Source of the DNA: Burkholderiales bacterium
GTDB lineage: Bacteria; Pseudomonadota; Gammaproteobacteria; Burkholderiales; WYBJ01
Direction: 5' to 3'
Assembly (NCBI GenBank): GCA_022841915.1
Contig: JALHQN010000001.1
Coordinates: 1 to 64,000 of the forward strand
Length of the DNA: 64,000 bases
Position 1 is the first letter of the stretch; each line of letters begins with the position of its first letter. Below, piece by piece: positions 9,778-17,860 of the stretch. The notes below the pieces were generated by a model that saw nothing but the letters and a program-made list of their open reading frames with translations, was not told the DNA's origin and did not search any database. The position numbers and the translations under genes are program-made.

Positions 9778-11085
9778 ATGCCTGCCAGCGAACGCTATTC
9801 CACCGTCCCTTCATTCTGGTCGGCAACCGCGCACCCTCATCCCGATTTGCGCACACTGGATGCGGACATCGAAACCGACGTTGCCATCGTCGGCGGCGGA
9901 TTCACCGGACTCACCACCGCGCACTATCTGCAGCGCAGCGGCATCGACTGCGTCGTGCTCGAAGCCAACGATGCCGGCTGGGGCGCCAGCGGCCGCAACG
10001 GCGGCATGGCGGTCTTGCGCTACAAGAGCGGCTGGTCGGGCCTCACGCAGCAGGTCGGGCTGGAAACCACGCAGCACATGTTCCGCATGCTCCACGACGG
10101 GATCGATTCACTCGAAGCCACGATTGCCGAGTACGGCATCGAGTGCGGTTTCGGGCGCTGCGGGCATGTCACCGCGGCCCACGGCGCGCAACCGCTCGCC
10201 GCGCTCGAAGCCGACGTGCGCTGGCTGGAACGCGAGATGGGCTACGAAGGCGCAGCCCTGCTTTCGCGGCAGGAAACCTCCCGTCTGATCGGAACCGACG
10301 AATACGTCGGCGCGTATCTGGAGCGGCGTTCGGGCGCGATTCATCCGCTCAACTACGCTCGCGGTCTGGCCGCGGGCGTCGCGCAGAAAGTGCCGGTGTT
10401 CGTCTCGACCCCGGTCACCGGCTATCGCCGCGACGGCGCCGCGTTCGTGCTGGATACGCCCCGCGCACGGGTGCGTGCCAAGCGGATCGTCGTCGCCACG
10501 AACGCCTACACCGGGCTCTTCCCGCTGCCGATCGATCTTGCCCGGCGCATCGTACCGGTGCCGAGCAATATCGTGGCCACCGAACCGCTGGCGCCCTCGG
10601 TCGCGGCGGGCATCCTGCCCGAGGGCCAGGTGGTGACCGATACACGGCGCATCAACCTGTACTTTCGCATGACGCCGGACCGGCGCATGGTGTTCGGCTC
10701 CCGCGGTCACCTCTCCGGCAGCAACGAACCTTGGGCCTTCGCGCATATCGAGGCAGCCATGCACCGCGTGTTCCCGGCACTGCGAGACGTTCGCATCGAT
10801 TACCGCTGGAACGGCAAGGTCGGCTTCTCGCTCGATTACTTTCCGCATTTCGGCCAAGCCGAGCCCGGCATCTACTACGGCATCGGCTATAGCGGCCGCG
10901 GGGTGGTGCTTACGCACATGGTCGCCAAAGCCCTGGCCGCGATGTTGCGCGGCGAGAGCGTGGACGCCGGCCCGATCACCAGTGCCCGGTTCGCGCCCAT
11001 CCCGATGCACCGCTTCTATCCCATCGGCATCAGGCTATACACCGCCTACTACAAGTTTCTCGACGCGCGCGAAGAAACCCGCTGA
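9778..11085 (+). CDS. FAD-dependent amine oxidoreductase (PuuB-like, DAO family)
   Basis: The protein is a D-amino-acid-oxidase-fold flavoenzyme. It has the dinucleotide motif VAIVGGGFTGLTTAHYL and the segment WGASGRNGG, which is characteristic of gamma-glutamylputrescine oxidase and related glycine/sarcosine-type oxidases. The N-terminal SFWSATAHPHPD also fits the PuuB-like subgroup, and the C-terminal GIGYSGRGVVLTHMVAKA is the second FAD-contacting region. It would oxidise a secondary or primary amine to an aldehyde with release of ammonia or amine. The start at MPASERY was preferred over an ATG 22 codons upstream, because homologues begin shortly before the SFW segment. No polyamine genes are adjacent, so the substrate is open. 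Confidence 0.82.
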   Translation: MPASERYSTVPSFWSATAHPHPDLRTLDADIETDVAIVGGGFTGLTTAHYLQRSGIDCVVLEANDAGWGASGRNGGMAVLRYKSGWSGLTQQVGLETTQHMFRMLHDGIDSLEATIAEYGIECGFGRCGHVTAAHGAQPLAALEADVRWLEREMGYEGAALLSRQETSRLIGTDEYVGAYLERRSGAIHPLNYARGLAAGVAQKVPVFVSTPVTGYRRDGAAFVLDTPRARVRAKRIVVATNAYTGLFPLPIDLARRIVPVPSNIVATEPLAPSVAAGILPEGQVVTDTRRINLYFRMTPDRRMVFGSRGHLSGSNEPWAFAHIEAAMHRVFPALRDVRIDYRWNGKVGFSLDYFPHFGQAEPGIYYGIGYSGRGVVLTHMVAKALAAMLRGESVDAGPITSARFAPIPMHRFYPIGIRLYTAYYKFLDAREETR

Positions 11086-11134
11086 ACGCAGGCCAGCCGG
11101 ACGCACCACGGGCGCGGCGCGCGCCCACCGAAGT

Positions 11135-12337
11135 TCAGGCAGCGCGTGCATCCAGGGGCTCGAACACGACCGCCTCGTCGAGCATGCGCCGCACTTGCGC
11201 CTCGTCGTAGCCGAGTTCCGCCAGCACTGCGCGCGAGTGCTCGCCGATGCGAGGCACCTTGGTGGCTGGCGCATCGACCACCAGGGGCTGCAGACCCGGC
11301 AAGTTGGGATGCGGCACCCGGCCGACGACGGCCTGCTCCGACCAAGTAAATACGTTCATGGCCGCCGTCTGCGCGTGCTTGAAAAGCTCGTCGTAGGCAT
11401 TCACGCGCTCGTTCAAGATGCCGAGTTCACGCATCTGCGCGCACCAATGGTCGGAGGTGTTCGTGGCGAAGGCCTCGGCCGCAATGCGCAGGATTTCTTC
11501 CCCGCGTGCACGCCTGCCTTGGCCGGTCGCCAGCGACGGGTCTTGTGCGAGGTCGGGGTGACCGATCATGCGGCAGAAGGGCGGCCACAAATGATCCTTT
11601 AGCACACTGACATTGATCGAACCATCCGAAGTCTGGAACGTCGCCACCGGGAACGCGCCACCCGCCACCGGCGCACCGCCGGTGATCACATGCTCGATCA
11701 TGCGGACAGTCTGCAAACCGGCAGCCCCTTGCAACAAACTTGCGTCGATGTACCGGCCGCGGCCGGTATCCCGCCTGGCATAGAGCGCCATCGAGACCGC
11801 CTGAAACGCATACTGCCCGCTGGCGATGTCGATGGGCCAGCATTCCAACCGGTGAGGTACGTTGTCCTGCTTGCCGCGATTGATGCTCATCATTCCCGTG
11901 AACGCCTGCAGAATGGCGTCGGTCGCGGGCTGGGACTGCATCGGTCCCTGCTGCCCGAAACCCGTAACCGAGAGATAGACGACGTTCGGGTTGTAGGCAC
12001 AGACGTGGCGGTAGGAGAAGCCCAGCCGCTCCATCACCCCGGTACGGAAGTTCTCGATGAACACATCGGCCCGCTCGGCCAGCTTGTGCAGCAACTCGCA
12101 GCCTTGCGGATGCTTCAGATCGAGCGCGATGCTGCGTTTGCCGACGTTGGTGGCGATGGCCATCGCCGTCATGCCGTCCTTGCCTGCGGTGATCGTGCGA
12201 GACCAGTCTCCGTCCCTGGGCTCGACCTTGACCACATCGGCGCCATAGCGCGCGAGCATCATCCCGGCGCTAGGGCCCGCGATGCCTTGACTGGCATCGA
12301 CGACCCGGATGCCTTCGAGCGGATACTCATGACTCAT
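11135..12337 (-). CDS. Class III (CaiB/BaiF) CoA-transferase
   Basis: This is a family III acyl-CoA transferase, which moves CoA between carboxylic acids through an enzyme-bound aspartyl thioester. The N-terminus (LEGIRVVDASQGIAGPSAGMMLA) and the stretch GADVVKVEPRDGD are diagnostic. ENFRTGVMERLGFSY and SVTGFGQQGP are further hallmarks, and the probable catalytic aspartate lies in QPATDAILQAFTG. The 400 residues match the family. It belongs to a minus-strand series of genes (11135-15593) that includes an oxidoreductase and a TPP enzyme, suggesting activation of an organic acid as its CoA ester. The acid itself cannot be named. Confidence 0.88.
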   Translation of the reverse strand: MSHEYPLEGIRVVDASQGIAGPSAGMMLARYGADVVKVEPRDGDWSRTITAGKDGMTAMAIATNVGKRSIALDLKHPQGCELLHKLAERADVFIENFRTGVMERLGFSYRHVCAYNPNVVYLSVTGFGQQGPMQSQPATDAILQAFTGMMSINRGKQDNVPHRLECWPIDIASGQYAFQAVSMALYARRDTGRGRYIDASLLQGAAGLQTVRMIEHVITGGAPVAGGAFPVATFQTSDGSINVSVLKDHLWPPFCRMIGHPDLAQDPSLATGQGRRARGEEILRIAAEAFATNTSDHWCAQMRELGILNERVNAYDELFKHAQTAAMNVFTWSEQAVVGRVPHPNLPGLQPLVVDAPATKVPRIGEHSRAVLAELGYDEAQVRRMLDEAVVFEPLDARAA

Positions 12338-12424
12338 ACGCTTGTCCTCGGACTATGGAAACGACCCAGCTTCTCTTGCCTCGAGACCGTGACGCTCGGC
12401 GCCGGATCGACGCCGCGTATCGGC

Positions 12425-13519
12425 TCACGCCAGTTCGACCTGCGCGCCGGTGTCCGACGAGCGCTTGATCGCATCGATGAAGCGGTGCAGATCGACCGCC
12501 ATGTCGAAGTCGGGCTGCTTGCCCTTGCCGTCGCGAATCGCACGCCCGAACTCGCAGTACATCTGACCGACGTTGTACGGGTCGCCGCGAGGCGTCGCCG
12601 CCGGCACCAACACGAACCGTGCGGGCACCTCGATCGGTGCGAGCTGATTGCTGCCTTGCGCACCCTGCAGGGTGATCTCGCCCAACTGCGGTGAATCGTC
12701 CGATATGGCCACGAGCGTGCCTTTGCGCCCGTAGACCTCCATACGGAACCCGCTCGCGGCCCATGGCACGGCCGCCACGTGCGACGACACGACCGCGCCA
12801 TTGACCATCCGGCCACTGACGATGATGTTGTCCGGCGAAGTGACGTCGACCATGCGCTTGGTGTCGGTCTCGAGCCACTGTTTCGCCTGGGTCGCGACCA
12901 CGGCCGCCACGTGGCTGAAATTGCCCGCGACGAAACGCAGCGCATCGATCGTGTGGCCGTTGGCGATGGTGAGCGTGTTCGCGCCCAGAGTGGCGTCGTG
13001 CTGCCAAGTGCGGCTCGACGTGCGAGCGAGCACGCCATCGCGCAACAGGCTCACATGGCACGCCATCACCTCCCCGACGTAGCCCTCGGCAATCAATTCC
13101 TTCATGTAGCACAGCGGCGGGCTGACCCGCGACTGCAAACCCACGGCAGTCTGCACGCCCTTCTGACGTGCGAGCGCGGCGAGTTCCTCGGCCTCTGCGG
13201 TCGTTTGCCCGAGCGGCCATTCGGTGTAAACGTGCTTGCCTGCGAGCAGTGCGGCCTTGGTCGGCTCGTAGTGCAAGGGAACCCGCACGACCACCGCGAC
13301 TGCATCGATGTGCTCGGAGGCCACCATCTCCCGGTAATCGTGGAAGGCGAGTCGCGCACCATATTTCTGTCGCGCCTCCTCGGCGGTTTGCGGCTTCGTA
13401 GTGCACACTGCGGCGATCTCGAAATCCTGCCCGGCCAGCAGCGCGGGCAAGTGCGAGCGCGATGCCCAATGCGCCTTGACGTTCGCGCCGATGACACCGA
13501 GACGAATTTTTTCTGCCAT
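12425..13519 (-). CDS. Gfo/Idh/MocA-family oxidoreductase (Gal80-like)
   Basis: This NAD(P)-dependent dehydrogenase has an N-terminal Rossmann fold (RLGVIGANVKAHWASRSHLP) and a C-terminal alpha/beta domain. The usual EKP motif that carries the catalytic lysine reads EWPLG here (in KHVYTEWPLG), as in Gal80-like members of the family, so the lysine is replaced by tryptophan. Either another residue supplies acid-base catalysis, or the protein is a sensor or an unusual dehydrogenase. The length of 364 residues is normal. A good ribosome site (GGAGGA) precedes the start. It lies between the CoA-transferase and methyltransferase genes, all in one direction. Confidence 0.85.
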   Translation of the reverse strand: MAEKIRLGVIGANVKAHWASRSHLPALLAGQDFEIAAVCTTKPQTAEEARQKYGARLAFHDYREMVASEHIDAVAVVVRVPLHYEPTKAALLAGKHVYTEWPLGQTTAEAEELAALARQKGVQTAVGLQSRVSPPLCYMKELIAEGYVGEVMACHVSLLRDGVLARTSSRTWQHDATLGANTLTIANGHTIDALRFVAGNFSHVAAVVATQAKQWLETDTKRMVDVTSPDNIIVSGRMVNGAVVSSHVAAVPWAASGFRMEVYGRKGTLVAISDDSPQLGEITLQGAQGSNQLAPIEVPARFVLVPAATPRGDPYNVGQMYCEFGRAIRDGKGKQPDFDMAVDLHRFIDAIKRSSDTGAQVELA

Positions 13520-13561
13520 GATGAATCCTCCTTAGATGAGTGCCGGCCTGATTGCCCGACG

Positions 13562-14374
13562 CTATTGGGCGCTGATGCGCTGCGCGCGCCAAGACGCGCC
13601 GGTTGCCGCACGCATGGCGTCACCCTCCACGACGCCGACGTAATCGGCACCGTTCACGCTGAAGCGGATGCTGTCGCCACGAAGCACAGCATGGGTAACG
13701 GGCACGCTGCTTCCAGCGGATTCGAACGTGCCGGTCACAGTCTGGTAGTTTTGGGCGAGGCTGAGCCGACCGTCCAGGAACTGCCATTCGCCAGCGACTT
13801 TGGCCGGCACGATGTAGAGCAGAACCTCGCACCAGGCGCCGCATTCTTCGCCCGCCCGCTCGACCTCGTCAGGCTCCCAATCGCGGATGCCGAAGGTATT
13901 GAGCACGATGCGGCTGCCCGGCTTCAGATCCAGGAACTTGGGGACCAGTCGATCGAGATTCTCGGGCAGCAGGAACAAGGCGAGCACGGTCGCCTGCGAC
14001 AGATCCGCCTCGAACATGTCGCCCTGAACGAACGAGGCTTTGTCCGCCAGTCCGGCTTTCTCCGCCTCGCGCCTGGACAATTCGACCATGTCCGGATTGA
14101 ACTCCACACCGAGGGCACGCGCCCCCCGCCGCGCCGCTGCGATGATGTTGCGGCCGTCCCCCGAGCCGAGATCCATCACGAAGTCTCGCGGCGTCACCTT
14201 GGCGAGGTCCAGCATCTTTTCGACCAGCGATGCGGGCGTCGGCACCCACACCACGTCCTTGCCGGCCTGGCCGGACACGGGCTCGAACGGTTTGTCTGCG
14301 GCATGGGCGACACCGATGGCAAGCAGACTGATCAGAACAGCGGCAGCGATACGCAACGCGAGCGGTTTCATCAT
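13562..14374 (-). CDS. Exported class I SAM-dependent methyltransferase-like protein
   Basis: After the start MMKPLALR comes a clear Sec-type signal peptide (hydrophobic core AAAVLISLLAIGV, cleavage near AHA-AD). The mature part then has a Rossmann-like methyltransferase fold. Motif I is VMDLGSGDGRN, followed by an acidic strand end (ALGVEFNPDMVE) and a QGDMFEAD segment. Export of a SAM-binding fold is odd, because SAM is not expected in the periplasm. Related proteins annotated as methyltransferases with leader peptides are common in proteobacteria, and their function is unclear. The frame is open 81 codons further upstream, but that part is not protein-like. It sits 91 bases after the TPP-enzyme gene. 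Confidence 0.78.
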   Translation of the reverse strand: MMKPLALRIAAAVLISLLAIGVAHAADKPFEPVSGQAGKDVVWVPTPASLVEKMLDLAKVTPRDFVMDLGSGDGRNIIAAARRGARALGVEFNPDMVELSRREAEKAGLADKASFVQGDMFEADLSQATVLALFLLPENLDRLVPKFLDLKPGSRIVLNTFGIRDWEPDEVERAGEECGAWCEVLLYIVPAKVAGEWQFLDGRLSLAQNYQTVTGTFESAGSSVPVTHAVLRGDSIRFSVNGADYVGVVEGDAMRAATGASWRAQRISAQ

Positions 14375-14465
14375 GGGAACAGAAACGGAATTCCCGCCGC
14401 GCCACGCGCAACGAAGCAAGCGCGCGCAGCAACCGACGGGAAGGGTTGAACGGAAAATGCGGCGA

Positions 14466-15053
14466 TCAGACCTGAATGCCCAGTTCCTTGCGCATGTCGG
14501 CGACGACCTGATCCTTGGTGCGGGTGTTCCACCGCGGACGCCGACCGATGGCCTCGTTGATGACCTCGGGCAACACCTTGAGCCACACGAACACCGGGCC
14601 GGGCGCGGCCATGACATCGCCGATGCCGCCGGTGAACTCTTCCACCGTCGTGAACTTGTAGGTGCGCTTGTACCCCGAGCCGCGCGCGATTTCGTCGTAG
14701 GCGACGTTCTTCGCGTTCGGCACCGGCTGCCCGCCGGTCGTGGCGTAGCACTCGTTGTCGAGCATGAAGTGATAGAAGTTGGGCGGCGCCAGATCGGCGA
14801 TCGTCGGGAACACGCCCATGCTCATCAGGATGTCGCCCTCGGAGTCGAACAGCACGATCTTGTTCTGCGGCCGCGCCAGCGCGAGCCCGAAGGAGAACAT
14901 CGCGTGCCCGCCCATCGCGGGATCACCCAGGGGCACGTCGCGCGAAGGTTTGTCGCTGATCGTCACCCAATGGCGTCCGCCGCGCCCGGGCACGACGATC
15001 GCATCCCCGCGGTGGCGGTTGAACACCTTGAGCATCTCGGCAGTCTGCATCAT
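14466..15053 (-). CDS. TPP-dependent decarboxylase, PP-domain (beta) subunit
   Basis: This is the pyrophosphate-binding half of a split thiamine-diphosphate enzyme, resembling the beta subunit of sulfopyruvate decarboxylase (ComE) and the C-terminal domain of phosphonopyruvate decarboxylase. The cofactor-binding region runs from DSEGDILMSMG to LDNECYATTGGQP, corresponding to the GDG-to-N metal and diphosphate motif. It is 195 residues and lies 24 bases downstream of its partner subunit. The pair would decarboxylate a 2-oxo acid; the particular oxo acid (sulfo-, phosphono- or another pyruvate) is not decided by the sequence. No neighbouring sulfolactate or phosphonate genes support either named substrate. 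Confidence 0.8.
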   Translation of the reverse strand: MMQTAEMLKVFNRHRGDAIVVPGRGGRHWVTISDKPSRDVPLGDPAMGGHAMFSFGLALARPQNKIVLFDSEGDILMSMGVFPTIADLAPPNFYHFMLDNECYATTGGQPVPNAKNVAYDEIARGSGYKRTYKFTTVEEFTGGIGDVMAAPGPVFVWLKVLPEVINEAIGRRPRWNTRTKDQVVADMRKELGIQV

Positions 15054-15077
15054 TGTCTTAGTCCTCTCGCTCTGGGA

Positions 15078-15593
15078 TCAGTTGAAGCCGTGATACTCGT
15101 CGCCCACCAGCACGGCGACCGGGCGGTTTTTCTTGCGCGATTCCTCGAAGGCCACCGAGATGCGGCTGGAATCGGCATCACGCTCGACCAGGTAATACTT
15201 GATGCCGAAAGCAATCAGGAAGGGCTCGGTGAAATCGGCCACCGTGTCGGTATTCACGCCGTGGCGCGTATAGCCGCGATATCCGATGATCATGACCACC
15301 GGCACGTTCATGCCCAGGCACCAGCCGCGCATCGAGTCGCCCGACTCGAGCAGGCCCGTGTTCTGAATGAGAATGCAGGGCTTGCCGCCACCGGCCGCGA
15401 TTCCGGCCGCCCCTGAAAAAGCGAGGCCTTCGCGCGTCACCGGCACCAGCGTGAGCGATGGCTCGGCCGACATCAGCGTGTACAACCAGTTGGTTTCGCT
15501 ATCCGGCAGCCACAGCACGTGGGTGACGCCGTTCTTCTTCAACTCGTCCAGCACGGTCTGTGGACTGAGAAAGCCCTCTTGCGATTCCGCCAT
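15078..15593 (-). CDS. TPP-dependent decarboxylase, PYR-domain (alpha) subunit
   Basis: This is the pyrimidine-binding half of the same split TPP enzyme, similar to the alpha subunit of sulfopyruvate decarboxylase (ComD). The conserved activating glutamate lies in PVTREGLAFSGAAGIAAGG, followed by a QNTGLLESGDS segment common to this group. The 171 residues equal one domain. A strong ribosome site (GGAGGAG) stands six to seven bases before the ATG. It is the first gene of a minus-strand series with the beta subunit, the exported methyltransferase, the oxidoreductase and the CoA-transferase, and is divergent from the Bug gene at 15790. Confidence 0.8.
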   Translation of the reverse strand: MAESQEGFLSPQTVLDELKKNGVTHVLWLPDSETNWLYTLMSAEPSLTLVPVTREGLAFSGAAGIAAGGGKPCILIQNTGLLESGDSMRGWCLGMNVPVVMIIGYRGYTRHGVNTDTVADFTEPFLIAFGIKYYLVERDADSSRISVAFEESRKKNRPVAVLVGDEYHGFN

Positions 15594-15659
15594 CTTGCTC
15601 CTCCAGGGGAAATGTGACCCACACTGTTTCCGGGCAGGCCGCCGGGATCACCCGCGACG

Positions 15660-15675
15660 GCCGCTCGCGAGCGGC
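15660..15675. promoter_or_regulatory. 16-bp perfect palindrome in a divergent promoter region
   Basis: GCCGCTCGCGAGCGGC is a perfect inverted repeat lying between the divergently transcribed TPP-enzyme and Bug genes, next to an AT-rich TATTAT stretch (15677-15682). Position and symmetry suggest an operator for a regulator of one or both genes, but no regulator gene is adjacent. Confidence 0.35.
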
Positions 15676-15789
15676 TATTATGCGCCCGCCAGTTTGGCTT
15701 TGTACCGCGATTGGGGGCGTTTGTCATCGCAGCCGCGCACGGGCATACTGCCATCCATCCCATCCGCCGCGACAACAAGAAGACTGCCC

Positions 15790-16776
15790 ATGAACCGACG
15801 CACCCCGATCGTCTGCCTCAGCGCCTGCCTGCTCACCTCGATCAGCGCCGCGCACGCCCAAGCACCCGCACCTGCCGCCGCCTACCCCAGCAAGTCCGTG
15901 CGCATGATTCTGGGACCCGGCGCCGGCGGCGGTGCGGATGTCATCACGCGCATCATCGCCTCGGGCCTGACCGACATCTGGGGGCAGCAAGTCATGGTCG
16001 AGAACCGTCCCGGCGCAGGCAACACCATCGCTGCCTCCATCGTCGCCAAGTCGACCCCCGACGGCTACACGCTCCTTCGTTGCGGCATCAGCGACGCGAT
16101 CGCCCCGGCGCTGTACCGCAAGCTGCCTTACGACTTCAGCCGCGATCTCGCACCACTCGCACGCGTGGGTACCACCCCCAACGTGTTCGTCGTGCATCCG
16201 AGCGTCCCGGTCAAGTCGGTCAAGGAATTCATTGCCGTCGCCAAGGCGCACCCGGGCAAGCTCGACTACGCCGCGACCGGCATCGGCCAGTCGCCGCAAC
16301 TCTCCTTCGAGTTGTTCAAGGCCATGACCGGCATCGACGTTCTCTACATCCCGTACAAGACCTCGGCGGCCGCCATGACCGACTTGCTCGCCGGCCGTGT
16401 CACCGCGCAGATGACCAATCTGCCCCTGCACGTCGACACCGTGCGCAAGGGCAAGGTGCGCGCGCTGGGGGTGACCTCGGCCAAGCGCAGTCATCGCATG
16501 CCCGACGTGCCGACGATCGCCGAGTCCGGCGTGCCGGGGTTCGAAGTGACGGTTTGGTATGCGATCTGCTCGCCCTCCGGGGTGGACAAGGCGATCCAGG
16601 AGAAGATCGCCGCCGATTCGATGAAGATGCTCAACTCGCCGGATTTCCGCCAGCGCATGGCCGATCAAGGGGTCGACGTGGATCCGATGGCCGGCGATGC
16701 GTTCCGCGACTACGTGCGCGCCGAAACAGTGAAGTGGGCCAAGGTCGTCAAGCAGGCGGGCATACCGCCCCAGTAG
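15790..16776 (+). CDS. Bug/TctC-family periplasmic solute-binding protein
   Basis: This is a secreted binding protein of the tripartite tricarboxylate transporter (TTT) family. The signal peptide (residues 1-24, ending AHAQA) precedes the typical YPSKSVRMILGPGAGGGADVITR, which forms the carboxylate-binding loop region. VENRPGAGNTIAA, KSTPDGYTLL and LPYDFSRDLAPLARVG are all family landmarks. Such proteins bind organic acids or amides. The TctA and TctB membrane partners are not in the window, as is normal for the expanded Bug families of Burkholderiales. The start ATG at 15790 was chosen because it gives the signal peptide directly. Another Bug gene follows 64 bases later. Confidence 0.92.
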   Translation: MNRRTPIVCLSACLLTSISAAHAQAPAPAAAYPSKSVRMILGPGAGGGADVITRIIASGLTDIWGQQVMVENRPGAGNTIAASIVAKSTPDGYTLLRCGISDAIAPALYRKLPYDFSRDLAPLARVGTTPNVFVVHPSVPVKSVKEFIAVAKAHPGKLDYAATGIGQSPQLSFELFKAMTGIDVLYIPYKTSAAAMTDLLAGRVTAQMTNLPLHVDTVRKGKVRALGVTSAKRSHRMPDVPTIAESGVPGFEVTVWYAICSPSGVDKAIQEKIAADSMKMLNSPDFRQRMADQGVDVDPMAGDAFRDYVRAETVKWAKVVKQAGIPPQ

Positions 16777-16840
16777 TCCGCGCAGAGAATCTCGTATGCG
16801 GCCGCGAACGACGGCTGCGACGACCTCAGGAGGAGGGCTT

Positions 16841-17803
16841 ATGCACCTAACGACGATTGCGTCGGTTTTTGTCATCTGTGCTGCCAGCATGGGCGCCGCA
16901 GCCGCTTACCCGGAACGGCCGCTGCGGCTGATCGTCGCATCGGCACCCGGTGGCGGCCCGGACGTCGCCTCACGACTCATTGCCGGGCAGCTCTCCCGCC
17001 AGATCGGTCAGCAAGTGGTGGTTGAAAACCGAGTCGGCGGCAGCGGCATCATCGGCATGGAGGCCGTCGCCCGCTCGACGCCTGACGGCTATACCTTCGG
17101 GCAGGCCAATTTCACCAGCATGAGCACCAACCGCATCTTGATGCCCAAGCTGCCCTACAACGCCGACAAGGACTTCCAGCCGCTGATCTTCGCTTACCTG
17201 AGCCGCAACATGCTGGCAGTCAACAACGCCTTGCCGGTGAAATCGGTGGCCGAGTTGGTCGATTATGCCAAGCGCAACCCGCGTAAACTCGCCTACGGCG
17301 CCGGCTCCGTCGGATCGAGCTCTCATTTCAGCGGCGCGTTGCTCAGCTTGATGGCCGGCATCGAGATGGTCCCGGTGCATTACAAGTCGGCATCGCTGGC
17401 GATCACCGACGCGGTCTCCGGGCAGATTCAGCTTCTGTTCGACAACATCAATTCACTCGGCCAGCACGCCAAAGCGGGCCGTTTGCGCCCGCTGGGCGTG
17501 ACCAGCCTGGATCGCACCTCCGCCTTTCCCGATCTCCCCAGTCTCTCAGAGGCGGGTGTACCGGGCTTCGAAGTCATACCGTGGGCAGGATTCGTCTCGG
17601 CCTCGGGGGTTTCCAAAGCCATCGTGACCCGCTTGAACGTCGAACTGAACAAGGCGCTCGGCACCGCCGAGGTGCGCACCAAGCTCATCGAGATGGGCTT
17701 GGAGCCCAAGGGCGGCACCCCGGAGCAGTTTGCCGATCACGTCAGAAGCGAACTCGCCAAATGGAGCGACGTGGCGAAGCGGGCGAAGATTCGCGTGGAC
17801 TGA
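16841..17803 (+). CDS. Bug/TctC-family periplasmic solute-binding protein
   Basis: This is a second Bug-family binding protein, in tandem with the one at 15790 but clearly diverged from it. The signal peptide ends near AAAAYP and is followed by ERPLRLIVASAPGGGPDVASR, VENRVGGSGIIG, RSTPDGYTFG and LPYNADKDFQPL. A strong AGGAGG ribosome site at about 16828 fixes the start at MHLTTI, 15 codons inside the longest frame. The length of 320 residues is standard. The ligand is unknown. Being next to acyl-CoA dehydrogenases and the CoA-transferase series, it may capture the acid degraded by those enzymes; this is an inference from context. Confidence 0.92.
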   Translation: MHLTTIASVFVICAASMGAAAAYPERPLRLIVASAPGGGPDVASRLIAGQLSRQIGQQVVVENRVGGSGIIGMEAVARSTPDGYTFGQANFTSMSTNRILMPKLPYNADKDFQPLIFAYLSRNMLAVNNALPVKSVAELVDYAKRNPRKLAYGAGSVGSSSHFSGALLSLMAGIEMVPVHYKSASLAITDAVSGQIQLLFDNINSLGQHAKAGRLRPLGVTSLDRTSAFPDLPSLSEAGVPGFEVIPWAGFVSASGVSKAIVTRLNVELNKALGTAEVRTKLIEMGLEPKGGTPEQFADHVRSELAKWSDVAKRAKIRVD

Positions 17804-17860
17804 TCGCCGCTGACTGCGACCGCCGTAGAACACCCCCAAGGCAGCCTTCGGGCTCGCGCT

